Below are positions 1 through 5,893 of a stretch of 6,684 nucleotides of DNA, in pieces. Source of the DNA: a bacterium (lineage in GTDB: Bacteria > Patescibacteriota > Microgenomatia > JAADGY01); NCBI GenBank assembly GCA_013152165.1, contig JAADGY010000035.1:1-6684 (forward strand), given 5' to 3'. Below the pieces are notes generated by a model. The model saw nothing but the letters and a program-made list of their open reading frames with translations. It was not told the DNA's origin and made no database searches. The first letter of the stretch is position 1. The number at the start of each line of letters is the position of its first letter. A program made the position numbers and the translations under genes.

Positions 1-477
1 GCGACTTTTAGCAATAAGCTTTTAAATCTGTGGTTTGTCATGTGGGCGGTTTATTTTTCCGCCTTAATTTTGTCAGCAGTTTATAGCCTGTTGCCAATTC
101 CAATTGATAAGACCCTGGCCTTAGTTGTTGGCTTGTTTTTGATTCTTGCCGGCGTTATTTTATTAGCCGCCGGCATGATAGAATTTCGCTCCTTGCGCCG
201 AAGCTGCGGCCAAGACATTTCAAAACTGGTTGCAACCGGCATATACCAACTAAGCAGAAACCCCCAGTTTATCGGCTGTCTTTTAATTCTTCTTGGCGCC
301 TCGCTGGCTGGGCGGTCGCTTTTTGCCTTTATTCTCGCCGCCGCCGCTTCAATAATTATTTGCTGGTATACCATCCGCCTGGCAGAACCCTACCTTGAGC
401 GCCTTTATGGAAAGGAATATAGGCAATATAAGAAAAGAGTTCCAAGATGGTTTAGTATCCCTTTTAAGAAAAAATAA
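1..477 (+). CDS. Isoprenylcysteine carboxyl methyltransferase / phospholipid methyltransferase-like membrane protein (5' end off window)
   Basis: The frame is open to the left edge, giving 158 residues before TAA, so the N-terminus is probably missing; the Met at position 40 is an internal alternative start and lies inside a hydrophobic helix. Hydrophobic segments cover roughly residues 10-33, 36-58 and 91-122 of the visible part. The family signature sits between and after them: a GIYQLSRNPQFIG stretch (residues 80-92), matching the G-x-Y-x-x-x-R-x-P-x-x-x-G motif of ICMT/PEMT enzymes, and a C-terminal LYGKEYRQYKKRVPRW block, matching the usual FGxEYxxYxxxVPRW end. These small integral-membrane enzymes use S-adenosylmethionine to methylate lipid or membrane-embedded substrates; the substrate here cannot be told. 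The next gene starts 30 bp downstream on the same strand, so cotranscription is plausible. The family call is firm; the specific reaction is not. Confidence 0.8.
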   Translation, partial: ATFSNKLLNLWFVMWAVYFSALILSAVYSLLPIPIDKTLALVVGLFLILAGVILLAAGMIEFRSLRRSCGQDISKLVATGIYQLSRNPQFIGCLLILLGASLAGRSLFAFILAAAASIIICWYTIRLAEPYLERLYGKEYRQYKKRVPRWFSIPFKKK

Positions 478-507
478 AATTATGTTAATATAAACCCAGA
501 CACTTTT

Positions 508-1860
508 ATGATAAAAAAAGGCCTATTCAAAGCAATCACCCTGGTTTTTAGCTTATTGGTTTTAAGCTGGTTTTTATTCGCCCCCGCTACTGTATCTGCC
601 CAAAGCGGCTTGTTGTTTGGCCAAAACCATTTTTACACTGTTGTTTTTCGCGGCAACGGCGAGGCGGTAGTTTATGTCAAGATGGTGATTACCAATCCAA
701 ATGACAGGTTGATGACCAACTTTTCCTTTACCGTCCCCAAAGTATCGCCAAGTGAGATGGCAATTTATCAAATGAAGCTGCCGCCAAGATGTATACGTTA
801 TGATTACAAAAGCAAATTTAGAGTTTGCCTAGAATACAAAGAACCGGACTATTTAGGCAGTTATTATCCCGGCGGTCCGATCCAGCCCAGTTATAAAAAG
901 ATTGAATACGAAAAATCCGGCAATTTGTATCGGTTTGACTTGCCGACTCCGGTTAGGCCGTATAAAACAACCGCCTTAATCATCGCCTATACCGCCAAAG
1001 GCTACGTTACTAAAAACTTAGGGCTATATAAATTTAACTTCGAAACCTTGAAAGTCCCATTTAGAATCAACCAGGTCAATGTTGCTGTTGATGTCGACAG
1101 CGATCTTTATTTAAAAGGCAAGCGGGCATCGGTTAATTATCAGCAAGAAAGCCCTGAGCTTTCAACCGCCTCAATTAAAAAAAGCATATCCAGCCCCGAA
1201 ATGGATAAACTGGTTAACACCATCGGTTACAGCGGAGCTTTATTCAAACGAGCCAAAAACCTGGCCCCAAATGAAAGCCTAAGTGTTAAAGGCACTTATG
1301 CCGCCAGTAAAATCAGGCTGTATCTTAGCTCGATAATGTGGGCCTTAGCGGTGGTTGCCGCCATTTTCCTTGCCCTTTATTTGTTAACCAAAATTCTCAA
1401 AAACCGCAACGCCAAACCCAAAAAAGAAAATAAAGACAACATAAAATATCAAGCCCCCGCCGCCAGCCAGCCCTTAGCTAGCGCCCCCGAGCAAGCCTTT
1501 AACCTAACCACCATATCAATGAGTTTCGTGTCAAGTCTTTTGGTTGTTGGATTGACCTATTTGCTAAATTACCTAAATAAAACCAGCTGGTTGATGTATT
1601 TGCCCATGGATTCGGCTTTTGGCATTCTTGTCATAATCTTTATCGCCCTGCTTTATATTTTAATCATCTTTGGTCCGCCGGTTTTTTTAATCTCTAAATA
1701 CGGCTGGAAAGCGGCTGTTCTGGCTTTAGTTATGGAGCTTATCTGGCTTGGCACCTTCTTGATTATTTACGTATTTATCACATTTTCCAGGCCCAAAGAC
1801 TATCCGTACTATCCACATTATCGTTATCCGAATCGGCCGCAGCCAATACAAATAAAATAA
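508..1860 (+). CDS. Secreted/membrane protein of unknown function: signal peptide, large ectodomain, four C-terminal membrane helices
   Basis: I do not recognise a family for this 450-residue protein. Residues 1-31 look like a signal peptide (two Lys, a hydrophobic core, then AxxSA with likely cleavage after VSA). Residues 32-268 form an extracytoplasmic domain rich in aromatic residues and beta-prone segments, with two Cys at 95 and 107 that could form a disulfide. A membrane helix follows at about 271-296, then a Lys-rich presumably cytoplasmic linker (297-315) and an Ala/Pro stretch (316-333). Three more helices lie at about 336-356, 370-396 and 400-426. The last 24 residues are rich in Tyr, Pro and Arg and should face outside by this topology. 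No Shine-Dalgarno precedes the ATG; a weak -10-like TATAAA at 489-494 would give a very short leader. Signal plus ectodomain plus C-terminal helices resembles DUF2207-type proteins in outline only. It lies 30 bp after the methyltransferase gene. Confidence 0.85.
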   Translation: MIKKGLFKAITLVFSLLVLSWFLFAPATVSAQSGLLFGQNHFYTVVFRGNGEAVVYVKMVITNPNDRLMTNFSFTVPKVSPSEMAIYQMKLPPRCIRYDYKSKFRVCLEYKEPDYLGSYYPGGPIQPSYKKIEYEKSGNLYRFDLPTPVRPYKTTALIIAYTAKGYVTKNLGLYKFNFETLKVPFRINQVNVAVDVDSDLYLKGKRASVNYQQESPELSTASIKKSISSPEMDKLVNTIGYSGALFKRAKNLAPNESLSVKGTYAASKIRLYLSSIMWALAVVAAIFLALYLLTKILKNRNAKPKKENKDNIKYQAPAASQPLASAPEQAFNLTTISMSFVSSLLVVGLTYLLNYLNKTSWLMYLPMDSAFGILVIIFIALLYILIIFGPPVFLISKYGWKAAVLALVMELIWLGTFLIIYVFITFSRPKDYPYYPHYRYPNRPQPIQIK

Positions 1861-1867
1861 CAAAAAC

Positions 1868-1904
1868 ACTTGGTCCACAAACACCAGGAAGCATTTTACC
1901 AAGT
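1868..1904. repeat. 7-bp inverted repeat just after the membrane-protein gene
   Basis: ACTTGGT (1868-1874) is perfectly repeated in inverse as ACCAAGT (1898-1904) around a 23-nt loop, starting 8 bp after the stop codon. It could form a weak 3' stem but has no U tract, so it is not a standard intrinsic terminator. Confidence 0.35.
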
Positions 1905-1907
1905 AAT

Positions 1908-1927
1908 AACAAACTAGAACAAACTAG
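1908..1927 (+). repeat. Perfect tandem duplication of a 10-mer
   Basis: AACAAACTAG occurs twice back to back (1908-1917 and 1918-1927) with no mismatch. This is either a small slippage duplication or a pair of binding sites one helical turn apart. Confidence 0.6.
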
Positions 1928-1985
1928 CCCCGGAAAAAACAGCCGATCCCGCTTCCCGCACCTATTACTACAGGAACAATCCCAC

Positions 1986-2011
1986 ACTATCACACTCTAG
2001 AGTGTGATAGT
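1986..2011. repeat. Perfect 26-bp palindrome (copy 1 of a pair)
   Basis: ACTATCACACTCT (1986-1998) is followed directly by its exact reverse complement (1999-2011). The centre is the XbaI hexamer TCTAGA. As RNA it would form an 11-bp stem with a CUAG tetraloop. It is closely related in sequence to the palindrome at 2049-2074. No U tract follows on either strand, so an operator or structured RNA element fits better than a terminator. Confidence 0.85.
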
Positions 2012-2028
2012 ATCATCCCTGTAAAGTT

Positions 2029-2050
2029 GTATTTTCTTTAGAGAAAATAC
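2029..2050. repeat. 9-bp-arm inverted repeat between the two 26-bp palindromes
   Basis: GTATTTTCT (2029-2037) pairs perfectly with AGAAAATAC (2042-2050) around a TTAG loop. It shares two bases with the left end of the second 26-bp palindrome. Its apex (CTTTAGAG) resembles that of its neighbours (CTCTAGAG), so the three hairpins may be alternative folds of one element. Confidence 0.65.
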
Positions 2051-2074
2051 TATCGTACTCTAGAGTATGATAGT
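2049..2074. repeat. 26-bp palindrome with one wobble (copy 2 of a pair)
   Basis: ACTATCGTACTCT (2049-2061) faces AGAGTATGATAGT (2062-2074). All 13 pairs match except G2055 with T2068, which would be a G-U wobble in a plus-strand RNA. Compared with copy 1, the pair at half-site position 8 has changed from C-G to T-A on both sides, a covarying change. Centre-to-centre distance from copy 1 is 63 bp, very close to six helical turns. Confidence 0.8.
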
Positions 2075-2088
2075 GCCGTCTCTGATAC

Positions 2089-2118
2089 GGGGGAGGGGGA
2101 TCAGGGAAGATAAAGGGG
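2089..2118 (+). other. G-rich tract with four G-runs (possible G-quadruplex)
   Basis: Runs of 5, 5, 3 and 4 G are separated by 1, 4 and 8 bases. The last loop is slightly longer than the usual 7-nt search limit, so this is a borderline quadruplex motif. It stands out because the surrounding DNA is AT-rich. Confidence 0.4.
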
Positions 2119-2175
2119 CAGTTTTGCCGCTGAATTGACTCCGGCTTATTAGAGATGAACAGATTGATTTTAGAC

Positions 2176-2198
2176 ATGTTATAGGAATTATCTAACAT
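2176..2198. promoter_or_regulatory. AT-rich dyad upstream of the ZIP promoter (possible operator)
   Basis: ATGTTA (2176-2181) and TAACAT (2193-2198) form a perfect 6-bp inverted repeat with an 11-nt spacer, 43 bp upstream of the putative ZIP -10 box. The general look, AT-rich with GTTATA and TAAC parts, recalls Fur/Zur-type boxes, and the downstream gene is a metal transporter. The match is imperfect, so assignment to a metalloregulator is only an inference. Confidence 0.3.
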
Positions 2199-2215
2199 TA
2201 AACGTGCAACCTATA

Positions 2216-2246
2216 TCAACACTGTCTTGGTTTAAAATAGTACAAT
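2216..2246 (+). promoter_or_regulatory. Putative promoter of the ZIP gene, near-leaderless
   Basis: TACAAT at 2241-2246 matches the sigma70 -10 box at 5 of 6 positions. It lies 9 nt before the ATG at 2256, so transcription would start about 2-3 nt before the start codon. The upstream element is weak: TCAACA at 2216-2221 with a 19-nt spacer. No Shine-Dalgarno is present. Confidence 0.45.
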
Positions 2247-2255
2247 TAACCTGTT

Positions 2256-2996
2256 ATGTTATCCACTTTTGCCCTGGCCCTAGCCGCCGTTGTCTTTATC
2301 AGCCTTATCTCCCTAAGCGGCATCTTGGTTTTGCTGGTCAATCAAAAATTTTTAAGCAAGCTGATTTATTATCTAGTTAGTTTTGCCATCGGCACTTTGT
2401 TAGGCAGCGTTTGGTGGCATTTAATTCCCCAAGCCTATCAATCAATCACCAGCCCCCAAATCATCGGCGGTGCTGTCTTGGCCGGCTTGTTTGCCTTTTT
2501 AATCTTGGAAAAAATCATAAGGCATAATCACTGCCACCAAGTTGACTGCCGGCAGAAGCCAACCGGCTGGTTAATCTTAATCTCTGACGGCCTGCATAAC
2601 TTTCTTGACGGCGTTCTTATCGGCGCCGCTTTTATGACCGGCCAAACCTTGGGGTGGATTACCGTTATCGCCATCGCCGGCCACGAAATCGCCCAAGAGA
2701 TCGGAGATTTCAGCATTCTGCTTCACAGCGGCTTCAGCCCCGCCAAAGCCCTATTTTTCAACTTTTTATCAGCCTTAACCGCCCTGCTGGGTGTAATTCT
2801 GGTCTTTGTTGTTGGTTCTACCAATATGCAGCCGTATTTGATCTATATCATTCCCGTCACCGCCGGCGGTTTTTTATACATCGCCTTATCAGACCTAGTC
2901 CCCGAACTCCACCAAAACAAACACACTCCCGTTTCCCACTTTGGCCAGGTTTTTTTAATCTTTGTCGGATTATTTGTCATGTTTATGTTAAAATAA
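2256..2996 (+). CDS. ZIP-family divalent metal transporter
   Basis: This 246-residue integral-membrane protein should import Zn2+, Fe2+ or Mn2+ into the cytoplasm. It has seven to eight hydrophobic segments. The metal-path signatures are present: WWHLIPQA in TM2 (His55), DGLHNFLDG (111-119, with His114, Asn115, Asp118) in TM4, and HEIAQEIGD (143-151, with His143, Glu144, Gln147, Glu148, Asp151) in TM5. SDLVPELH (212-219) near the end is also typical. The TM3-TM4 loop carries a short His/Cys-rich patch (RHNHCHQVDC, 89-98), a common ZIP metal-sensing feature. In TM5 the canonical HExPHExGD motif has Ala for Pro and Gln for the second His; Gln is seen in other bacterial ZIPs, Ala is less usual. 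Start choice: the -10 box 9 nt upstream suggests a near-leaderless mRNA. The rmlA-like gene follows 7 bp later, so the two may be cotranscribed. Metal specificity cannot be read from the sequence. Confidence 0.9.
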   Translation: MLSTFALALAAVVFISLISLSGILVLLVNQKFLSKLIYYLVSFAIGTLLGSVWWHLIPQAYQSITSPQIIGGAVLAGLFAFLILEKIIRHNHCHQVDCRQKPTGWLILISDGLHNFLDGVLIGAAFMTGQTLGWITVIAIAGHEIAQEIGDFSILLHSGFSPAKALFFNFLSALTALLGVILVFVVGSTNMQPYLIYIIPVTAGGFLYIALSDLVPELHQNKHTPVSHFGQVFLIFVGLFVMFMLK

Positions 2997-3003
2997 ATCT
3001 GTC

Positions 3004-4083
3004 ATGAAAGCCATCATCCCCACAGGCGGCCGCGGCACTCGGATGCAGCCGATTACCTTTTCCAACAACAAGCATTTCATCCCCATAGCCAACAAGCCTC
3101 TTATCTTTTACCCGATCGAAACCATCGCCGCCGCCGGCATCACTGAAATCGCCATCACCTACAACCCCGGCTGGTTGAACATAGTCAAAACATTTTTGGG
3201 CAACGGCAGTAAATGGGGAGTCAAATTCACCTATATACTGCAAGAAAAACCTTTAGGCCTGGCCAACATTTTCCAAGTTTGCCAAGATTGGCTGGCCGGC
3301 GAGCCGTTTTTGCTTCATCTAGGGGACAACATCTTTGCCGACGGCATCAAGGACCAAGTTGACCGCTTCTTGGATAAACAGCCCGACGGTATGGTCACCA
3401 TGGTTGAACATCCGGAAAACACCCGCATGGGCGTTCCCTATTTCGACAAGCGGGGACGGCTTATTAAATATGTTGAAAAACCCAAAAATCCGCCCCACAA
3501 ATTTGCCATCCCCGGCCTTTATTTTTTCACCAACACCGTTTTTAAATGCTTTACCGGTAAGGATAAAATCAAACCTTCAGCCCGCGGCGAACTGGAGATC
3601 AACTCTCCGTTTCAATGGCTGATCGACCATAATTACCGGGTGGATGTCATGGAATACAAGGGCAAATGGCTGGACCCTGGTAAATTCGACGACTGGATCG
3701 AAGCTAATCAATATCTGCTTGACCGCAACCTTAAACACCATGATTTTTCCCAGCACATAAATCAGAATATAGTTATCGAGGGTAGGGTGCAGATCGGCAA
3801 AAACGTCACCCTTGAAAATGCCCACATAAGAGGTCCGGTTAGCATCGGCGACAATGTTGTCATAAAGGATTCATACATCGGGCCGTTTACATCCATAGAC
3901 AAAGGCTGCCGCATCGAAAACAGCAGTATCGAAAACAGCGTTTTAATGCAGGACGTTGTTATCCGCGACATCGACGAAGCCATCGACGCCAGCTTGATCG
4001 GCACCGCCACCGAAATCACCGGCAACCATCACGATCCTAAAATCAGTTTCTTTTTAGGCGAAAAAACCCGCTTGAACCTGTAA
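3004..4083 (+). CDS. rmlA: Glucose-1-phosphate thymidylyltransferase, long form (RmlA-like nucleotidyltransferase)
   Basis: The 359-residue length fits the long RmlA/StrD-like family (about 350 aa), which joins dTTP and glucose-1-phosphate to give dTDP-glucose for deoxysugar synthesis. The N-terminal Rossmann-like nucleotidyltransferase domain (1-235) shows the nucleotide loop TGGRGTRMQPIT (7-18), Lys23 and Lys31 in the following helix region, EKPLGLAN (81-88), LGDNIF with metal-binding Asp108, VEKP (157-160), RGELEI (194-199) and WLDPG (222-226). The last usually reads W-x-D-T-G, so Pro replaces Thr. Residues 255-320 are a left-handed beta-helix of hexapeptide repeats (IGKNV, IGDNV and similar), as expected for the long form. 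No Shine-Dalgarno is seen; a weak TAAAAT (2989-2994) overlaps the end of the ZIP gene. It converges on yvcK with a 17-bp gap. Related archaeal and CPR enzymes may use UTP or another sugar phosphate, so nucleotide specificity is uncertain. Confidence 0.88.
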   Translation: MKAIIPTGGRGTRMQPITFSNNKHFIPIANKPLIFYPIETIAAAGITEIAITYNPGWLNIVKTFLGNGSKWGVKFTYILQEKPLGLANIFQVCQDWLAGEPFLLHLGDNIFADGIKDQVDRFLDKQPDGMVTMVEHPENTRMGVPYFDKRGRLIKYVEKPKNPPHKFAIPGLYFFTNTVFKCFTGKDKIKPSARGELEINSPFQWLIDHNYRVDVMEYKGKWLDPGKFDDWIEANQYLLDRNLKHHDFSQHINQNIVIEGRVQIGKNVTLENAHIRGPVSIGDNVVIKDSYIGPFTSIDKGCRIENSSIENSVLMQDVVIRDIDEAIDASLIGTATEITGNHHDPKISFFLGEKTRLNL

Positions 4084-4100
4084 AAACTCCAATCAACCCC

Positions 4101-5126
4101 TCAACTTAATTCAACTTTAGCTTTTGATTTTTGACTTTTGCCCTTTGACTTGTTTATAATCTCCATTATCTCCCAAGCCACCTTGTCTGGATCATGGCGC
4201 AGAAAGCTTCTTTTCAACTTGTCCGATTTTGATTTGGTGAATCTGCTTTCAGCCAAAAGCGGCCTTCTGATGACCCGCTTATCTTTGTTTAAATCATCCG
4301 CCACCGGAAACTCTTCCTCTTTAGCATAAGCCCGCCGGATCGATTTAGGAATCGTTTGGTTATTCATCAAAATACAATCCACTTTCTTTCCCAAATATGA
4401 CTCTAATATCCTGACATGATCCGAAGCCGTCATTTTATGGGTCTGGCTTCTTAACGTCATTAAATTAACGATCATGATAAGCTTGGCTCGGCTGTTTCTG
4501 AGTGCTTCCGGCACCCCGTCGATAACTAAATTAGCGATAGTCGAACCATATAAGTCCCCCGGCCCCAAAATAATAAAATCGCTTGCCGCAATAGCTTGTT
4601 TTACGCGGGGGTTAATCTTTGTTGGCGGTTTAGTAAAAAGTTTGCTTATTAACTCGCCGTCTTTTGGTTTGTACTCCTCGATCAAATGTTCCGAAACAAT
4701 GGTTTTTCCGGACGAATAAACCGCCCCCAGCCTTACCGGCTTTAACGACACCGGCAAAACCTTTCCTTTTAGGTGGAATATTTTATTGACTACTTCCAAA
4801 GCTTCAACCTCGCTCCCGTAGATATCGCTTAAAGCCGTCAAAATTAAATTGCCTAAATTATGGCCCTTTAAACCCTTGCCTTTTTCAAATCGGTAAAGCA
4901 AAAGCTTGGTTAAATAACCGTCCTGGTCATCATCCGCCAAGGCCGCGATGCATTGCCGAAGATCGCCCACCGGCAAAAAGCCAAACTCATCCCTTAAGCG
5001 GCCGGTCGATCCGCCGTCATCGCTGACCGTTACCACCGCATTTAACTCGACCGGATAATATTTTAAGCCCGATAAAACTATAAAAGACCCAGTTCCGCCG
5101 CCGACGATCGTTACCGTCTGTTTCAT
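4101..5126 (-). CDS. yvcK: YvcK/CofD-like protein (gluconeogenesis factor family)
   Basis: This 341-residue Rossmann-fold protein matches the YvcK family. Characterised homologues bind UDP-sugars such as UDP-GlcNAc and link central carbon flux with peptidoglycan synthesis and cell shape. Motifs in order: IVGGGTGSF (7-15), the phosphate-binding loop; VSDDGGSTGRLRDEFGFLPVG (34-54), the family hallmark; GHNLGNL (88-94); LGPGDLYGSTIANL (187-200), where most homologues have GPGSLYTS-IPNL; and ASDHVR (234-239). It lacks the features that would make it a true CofD lactyl transferase of F420 synthesis, and no F420 genes are nearby. The tail (327-339) is Lys/Ser-rich and repetitive, likely disordered. 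Its ATG overlaps the TGA of the upstream IPT/TIG gene by 4 nt (ATGA), implying translational coupling. It converges on rmlA, whose stop lies 17 bp away. Confidence 0.92.
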   Translation of the reverse strand: MKQTVTIVGGGTGSFIVLSGLKYYPVELNAVVTVSDDGGSTGRLRDEFGFLPVGDLRQCIAALADDDQDGYLTKLLLYRFEKGKGLKGHNLGNLILTALSDIYGSEVEALEVVNKIFHLKGKVLPVSLKPVRLGAVYSSGKTIVSEHLIEEYKPKDGELISKLFTKPPTKINPRVKQAIAASDFIILGPGDLYGSTIANLVIDGVPEALRNSRAKLIMIVNLMTLRSQTHKMTASDHVRILESYLGKKVDCILMNNQTIPKSIRRAYAKEEEFPVADDLNKDKRVIRRPLLAESRFTKSKSDKLKRSFLRHDPDKVAWEIMEIINKSKGKSQKSKAKVELS

Positions 5127-5809
5127 AAACCAAAACTAAACTCGATAGGATCTACATAAAAATCCACCAACCGCCCCAGTTTGTCATACAAAGCCACCGC
5201 CACCGGCGGTTTCGTCAAAATCACTTCCTTCATCCCCGCCGCCGTAGTCGAAATTTTCTCCGCCACCTTTGGCCAAATAAAAACCGTGTCCACCGCCCCG
5301 GCCTCGCCCCTTAAATCCAATCGCCGGCCTTGATAACTGACCTTTAATTTAGTTTCCTTTGAATAGACAATAAAAGGAATCCCCCAACTCATCTGCCAAG
5401 GGCCGATAACCACCCGGATTAAGCCTGATCTTGCTCCCCAGGGCACTTTTACCTGGATTTGGTCATCTTTCCATGAAAGAATATCTTCTTCTTTAGCAAT
5501 CACCCCGGCAAAGACAATCTCCCGATCTTTTGGATTATCCCCCAAATTTTTTCCCTTTATTACTACCACATCCCCCACCTTGCCGATAAACGGCGTGATT
5601 AGCTTAATCTGTGGCGGTTGGCTAGGTACCGGTCCGAATGATTCTATTTTTTTCACCGGCGTCAACCTTGGTGCTGCTGAAGACGGCAGTTGAGTTTGTT
5701 GCCTCACCAGCCAAAGCGACAAAGGTAGAAAAATAGCCAACCCGGCCGCCAGTGTGAACAACGCAAACTTGCTTAACGGAATTTGATTTATCCGCCTTAT
5801 TACATTCAT
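5123..5809 (-). CDS. Membrane-anchored IPT/TIG-domain protein
   Basis: This is a protein of 228 residues from the ATG (229 if the in-frame GTG at 5812 is used). Counting from the GTG, residues 1-15 are short and basic, 16-36 form one hydrophobic helix (signal anchor), 37-66 are a Pro-rich linker, and 67-150 match an IPT/TIG immunoglobulin-like fold: ITPFIGKVGDVVVIKGKNLG followed by a VFAGV strand, VKVPWGARSG and IRVVIG. Residues 155-229 form a second beta-rich segment of unknown type. The domain should sit outside the membrane, where IPT/TIG folds usually mediate binding. A perfect TATAAT lies 5 nt before the GTG and 8 nt before the ATG. A transcript starting 7 nt after the -10 would begin next to the ATG, so I favour ATG and a leaderless mRNA. 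Its TGA overlaps the yvcK ATG, so the two form an operon and may share an envelope role. Confidence 0.82.
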   Translation of the reverse strand: MNVIRRINQIPLSKFALFTLAAGLAIFLPLSLWLVRQQTQLPSSAAPRLTPVKKIESFGPVPSQPPQIKLITPFIGKVGDVVVIKGKNLGDNPKDREIVFAGVIAKEEDILSWKDDQIQVKVPWGARSGLIRVVIGPWQMSWGIPFIVYSKETKLKVSYQGRRLDLRGEAGAVDTVFIWPKVAEKISTTAAGMKEVILTKPPVAVALYDKLGRLVDFYVDPIEFSFGL

Positions 5810-5817
5810 CACTTTTT

Positions 5818-5848
5818 ATTATAACCCACCTATCATTAACCCGCCCAA
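5818..5848 (-). promoter_or_regulatory. Putative promoter of the IPT/TIG-yvcK operon, leaderless
   Basis: On the minus strand TATAAT (5823-5818) is a perfect -10 box. A weak -35 candidate, TTGGGC (5848-5843), lies 19 nt upstream. Predicted transcription start is about 5809-5812, at the start codon, and no Shine-Dalgarno is present. The 81-bp gap to the yerC-like gene shows no terminator hairpin, so readthrough from that gene is also possible. Confidence 0.6.
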
Positions 5849-5893
5849 CGCATCAAACACTGCCCTTCCTCGGTCTAATTAATCATCTGCTCT

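Larger units (their letters stand above)
1861..2255. other. Gene-free 395-bp region rich in palindromes
   Basis: No convincing gene is seen on either strand. The open frames here (minus-strand stretches of 61 and 71 codons) have no family resemblance, run across the palindromes or into the neighbouring gene, and lack start signals. The region holds a 7-bp inverted repeat, a 10-bp tandem duplication, three hairpin-forming palindromes in 90 bp, a G-rich tract and an AT-rich dyad before the ZIP promoter; each is listed separately. At nearly 400 bp it is much longer than the other intergenic gaps here (7-81 bp apart from the 232-bp divergent region), so it is unlikely to be mere spacer. Confidence 0.8.

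Noticed and set aside
482..487. ATGTTA recurring near several gene starts (482, 2176, 2256, 2985, 6423)
   Set aside because: It is an AT-rich hexamer that should occur several times by chance, with no constant distance to the starts; in one case it is the start codon itself.
1944..1955. 12-mer CGATCCCGCTTC shared with the minus strand of the long hairpin at 6335-6346
   Set aside because: A few shared 12-mers are expected by chance in a window of this size; no extended similarity surrounds it.
1778..1993. Minus-strand open frame of 71 codons
   Set aside because: It overlaps the 3' end of the membrane-protein gene antisense and ends in intergenic DNA, with no family resemblance or start signal.
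1986..2074. CRISPR-like or terminator interpretation of the palindrome pair
   Set aside because: There are only two repeats, they differ in sequence, no regular spacers or cas genes are present, and no U tract follows on either strand.
2155..2184. Nine-codon open frame (possible leader peptide) upstream of the ZIP gene
   Set aside because: It has no Shine-Dalgarno, no associated terminator, and a length expected by chance.
2013..2198. Minus-strand open frame of 61 codons
   Set aside because: It runs through the palindromes and G-rich tract, has no start signal, and its low-complexity Pro run comes from the G-rich DNA.
4101..4135. TTTTG-rich low-complexity DNA at the 3' end of yvcK as a terminator or repeat
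   Set aside because: It encodes the Lys/Ser-rich tail of YvcK in frame and forms no stem; it is best explained as a disordered C-terminus.
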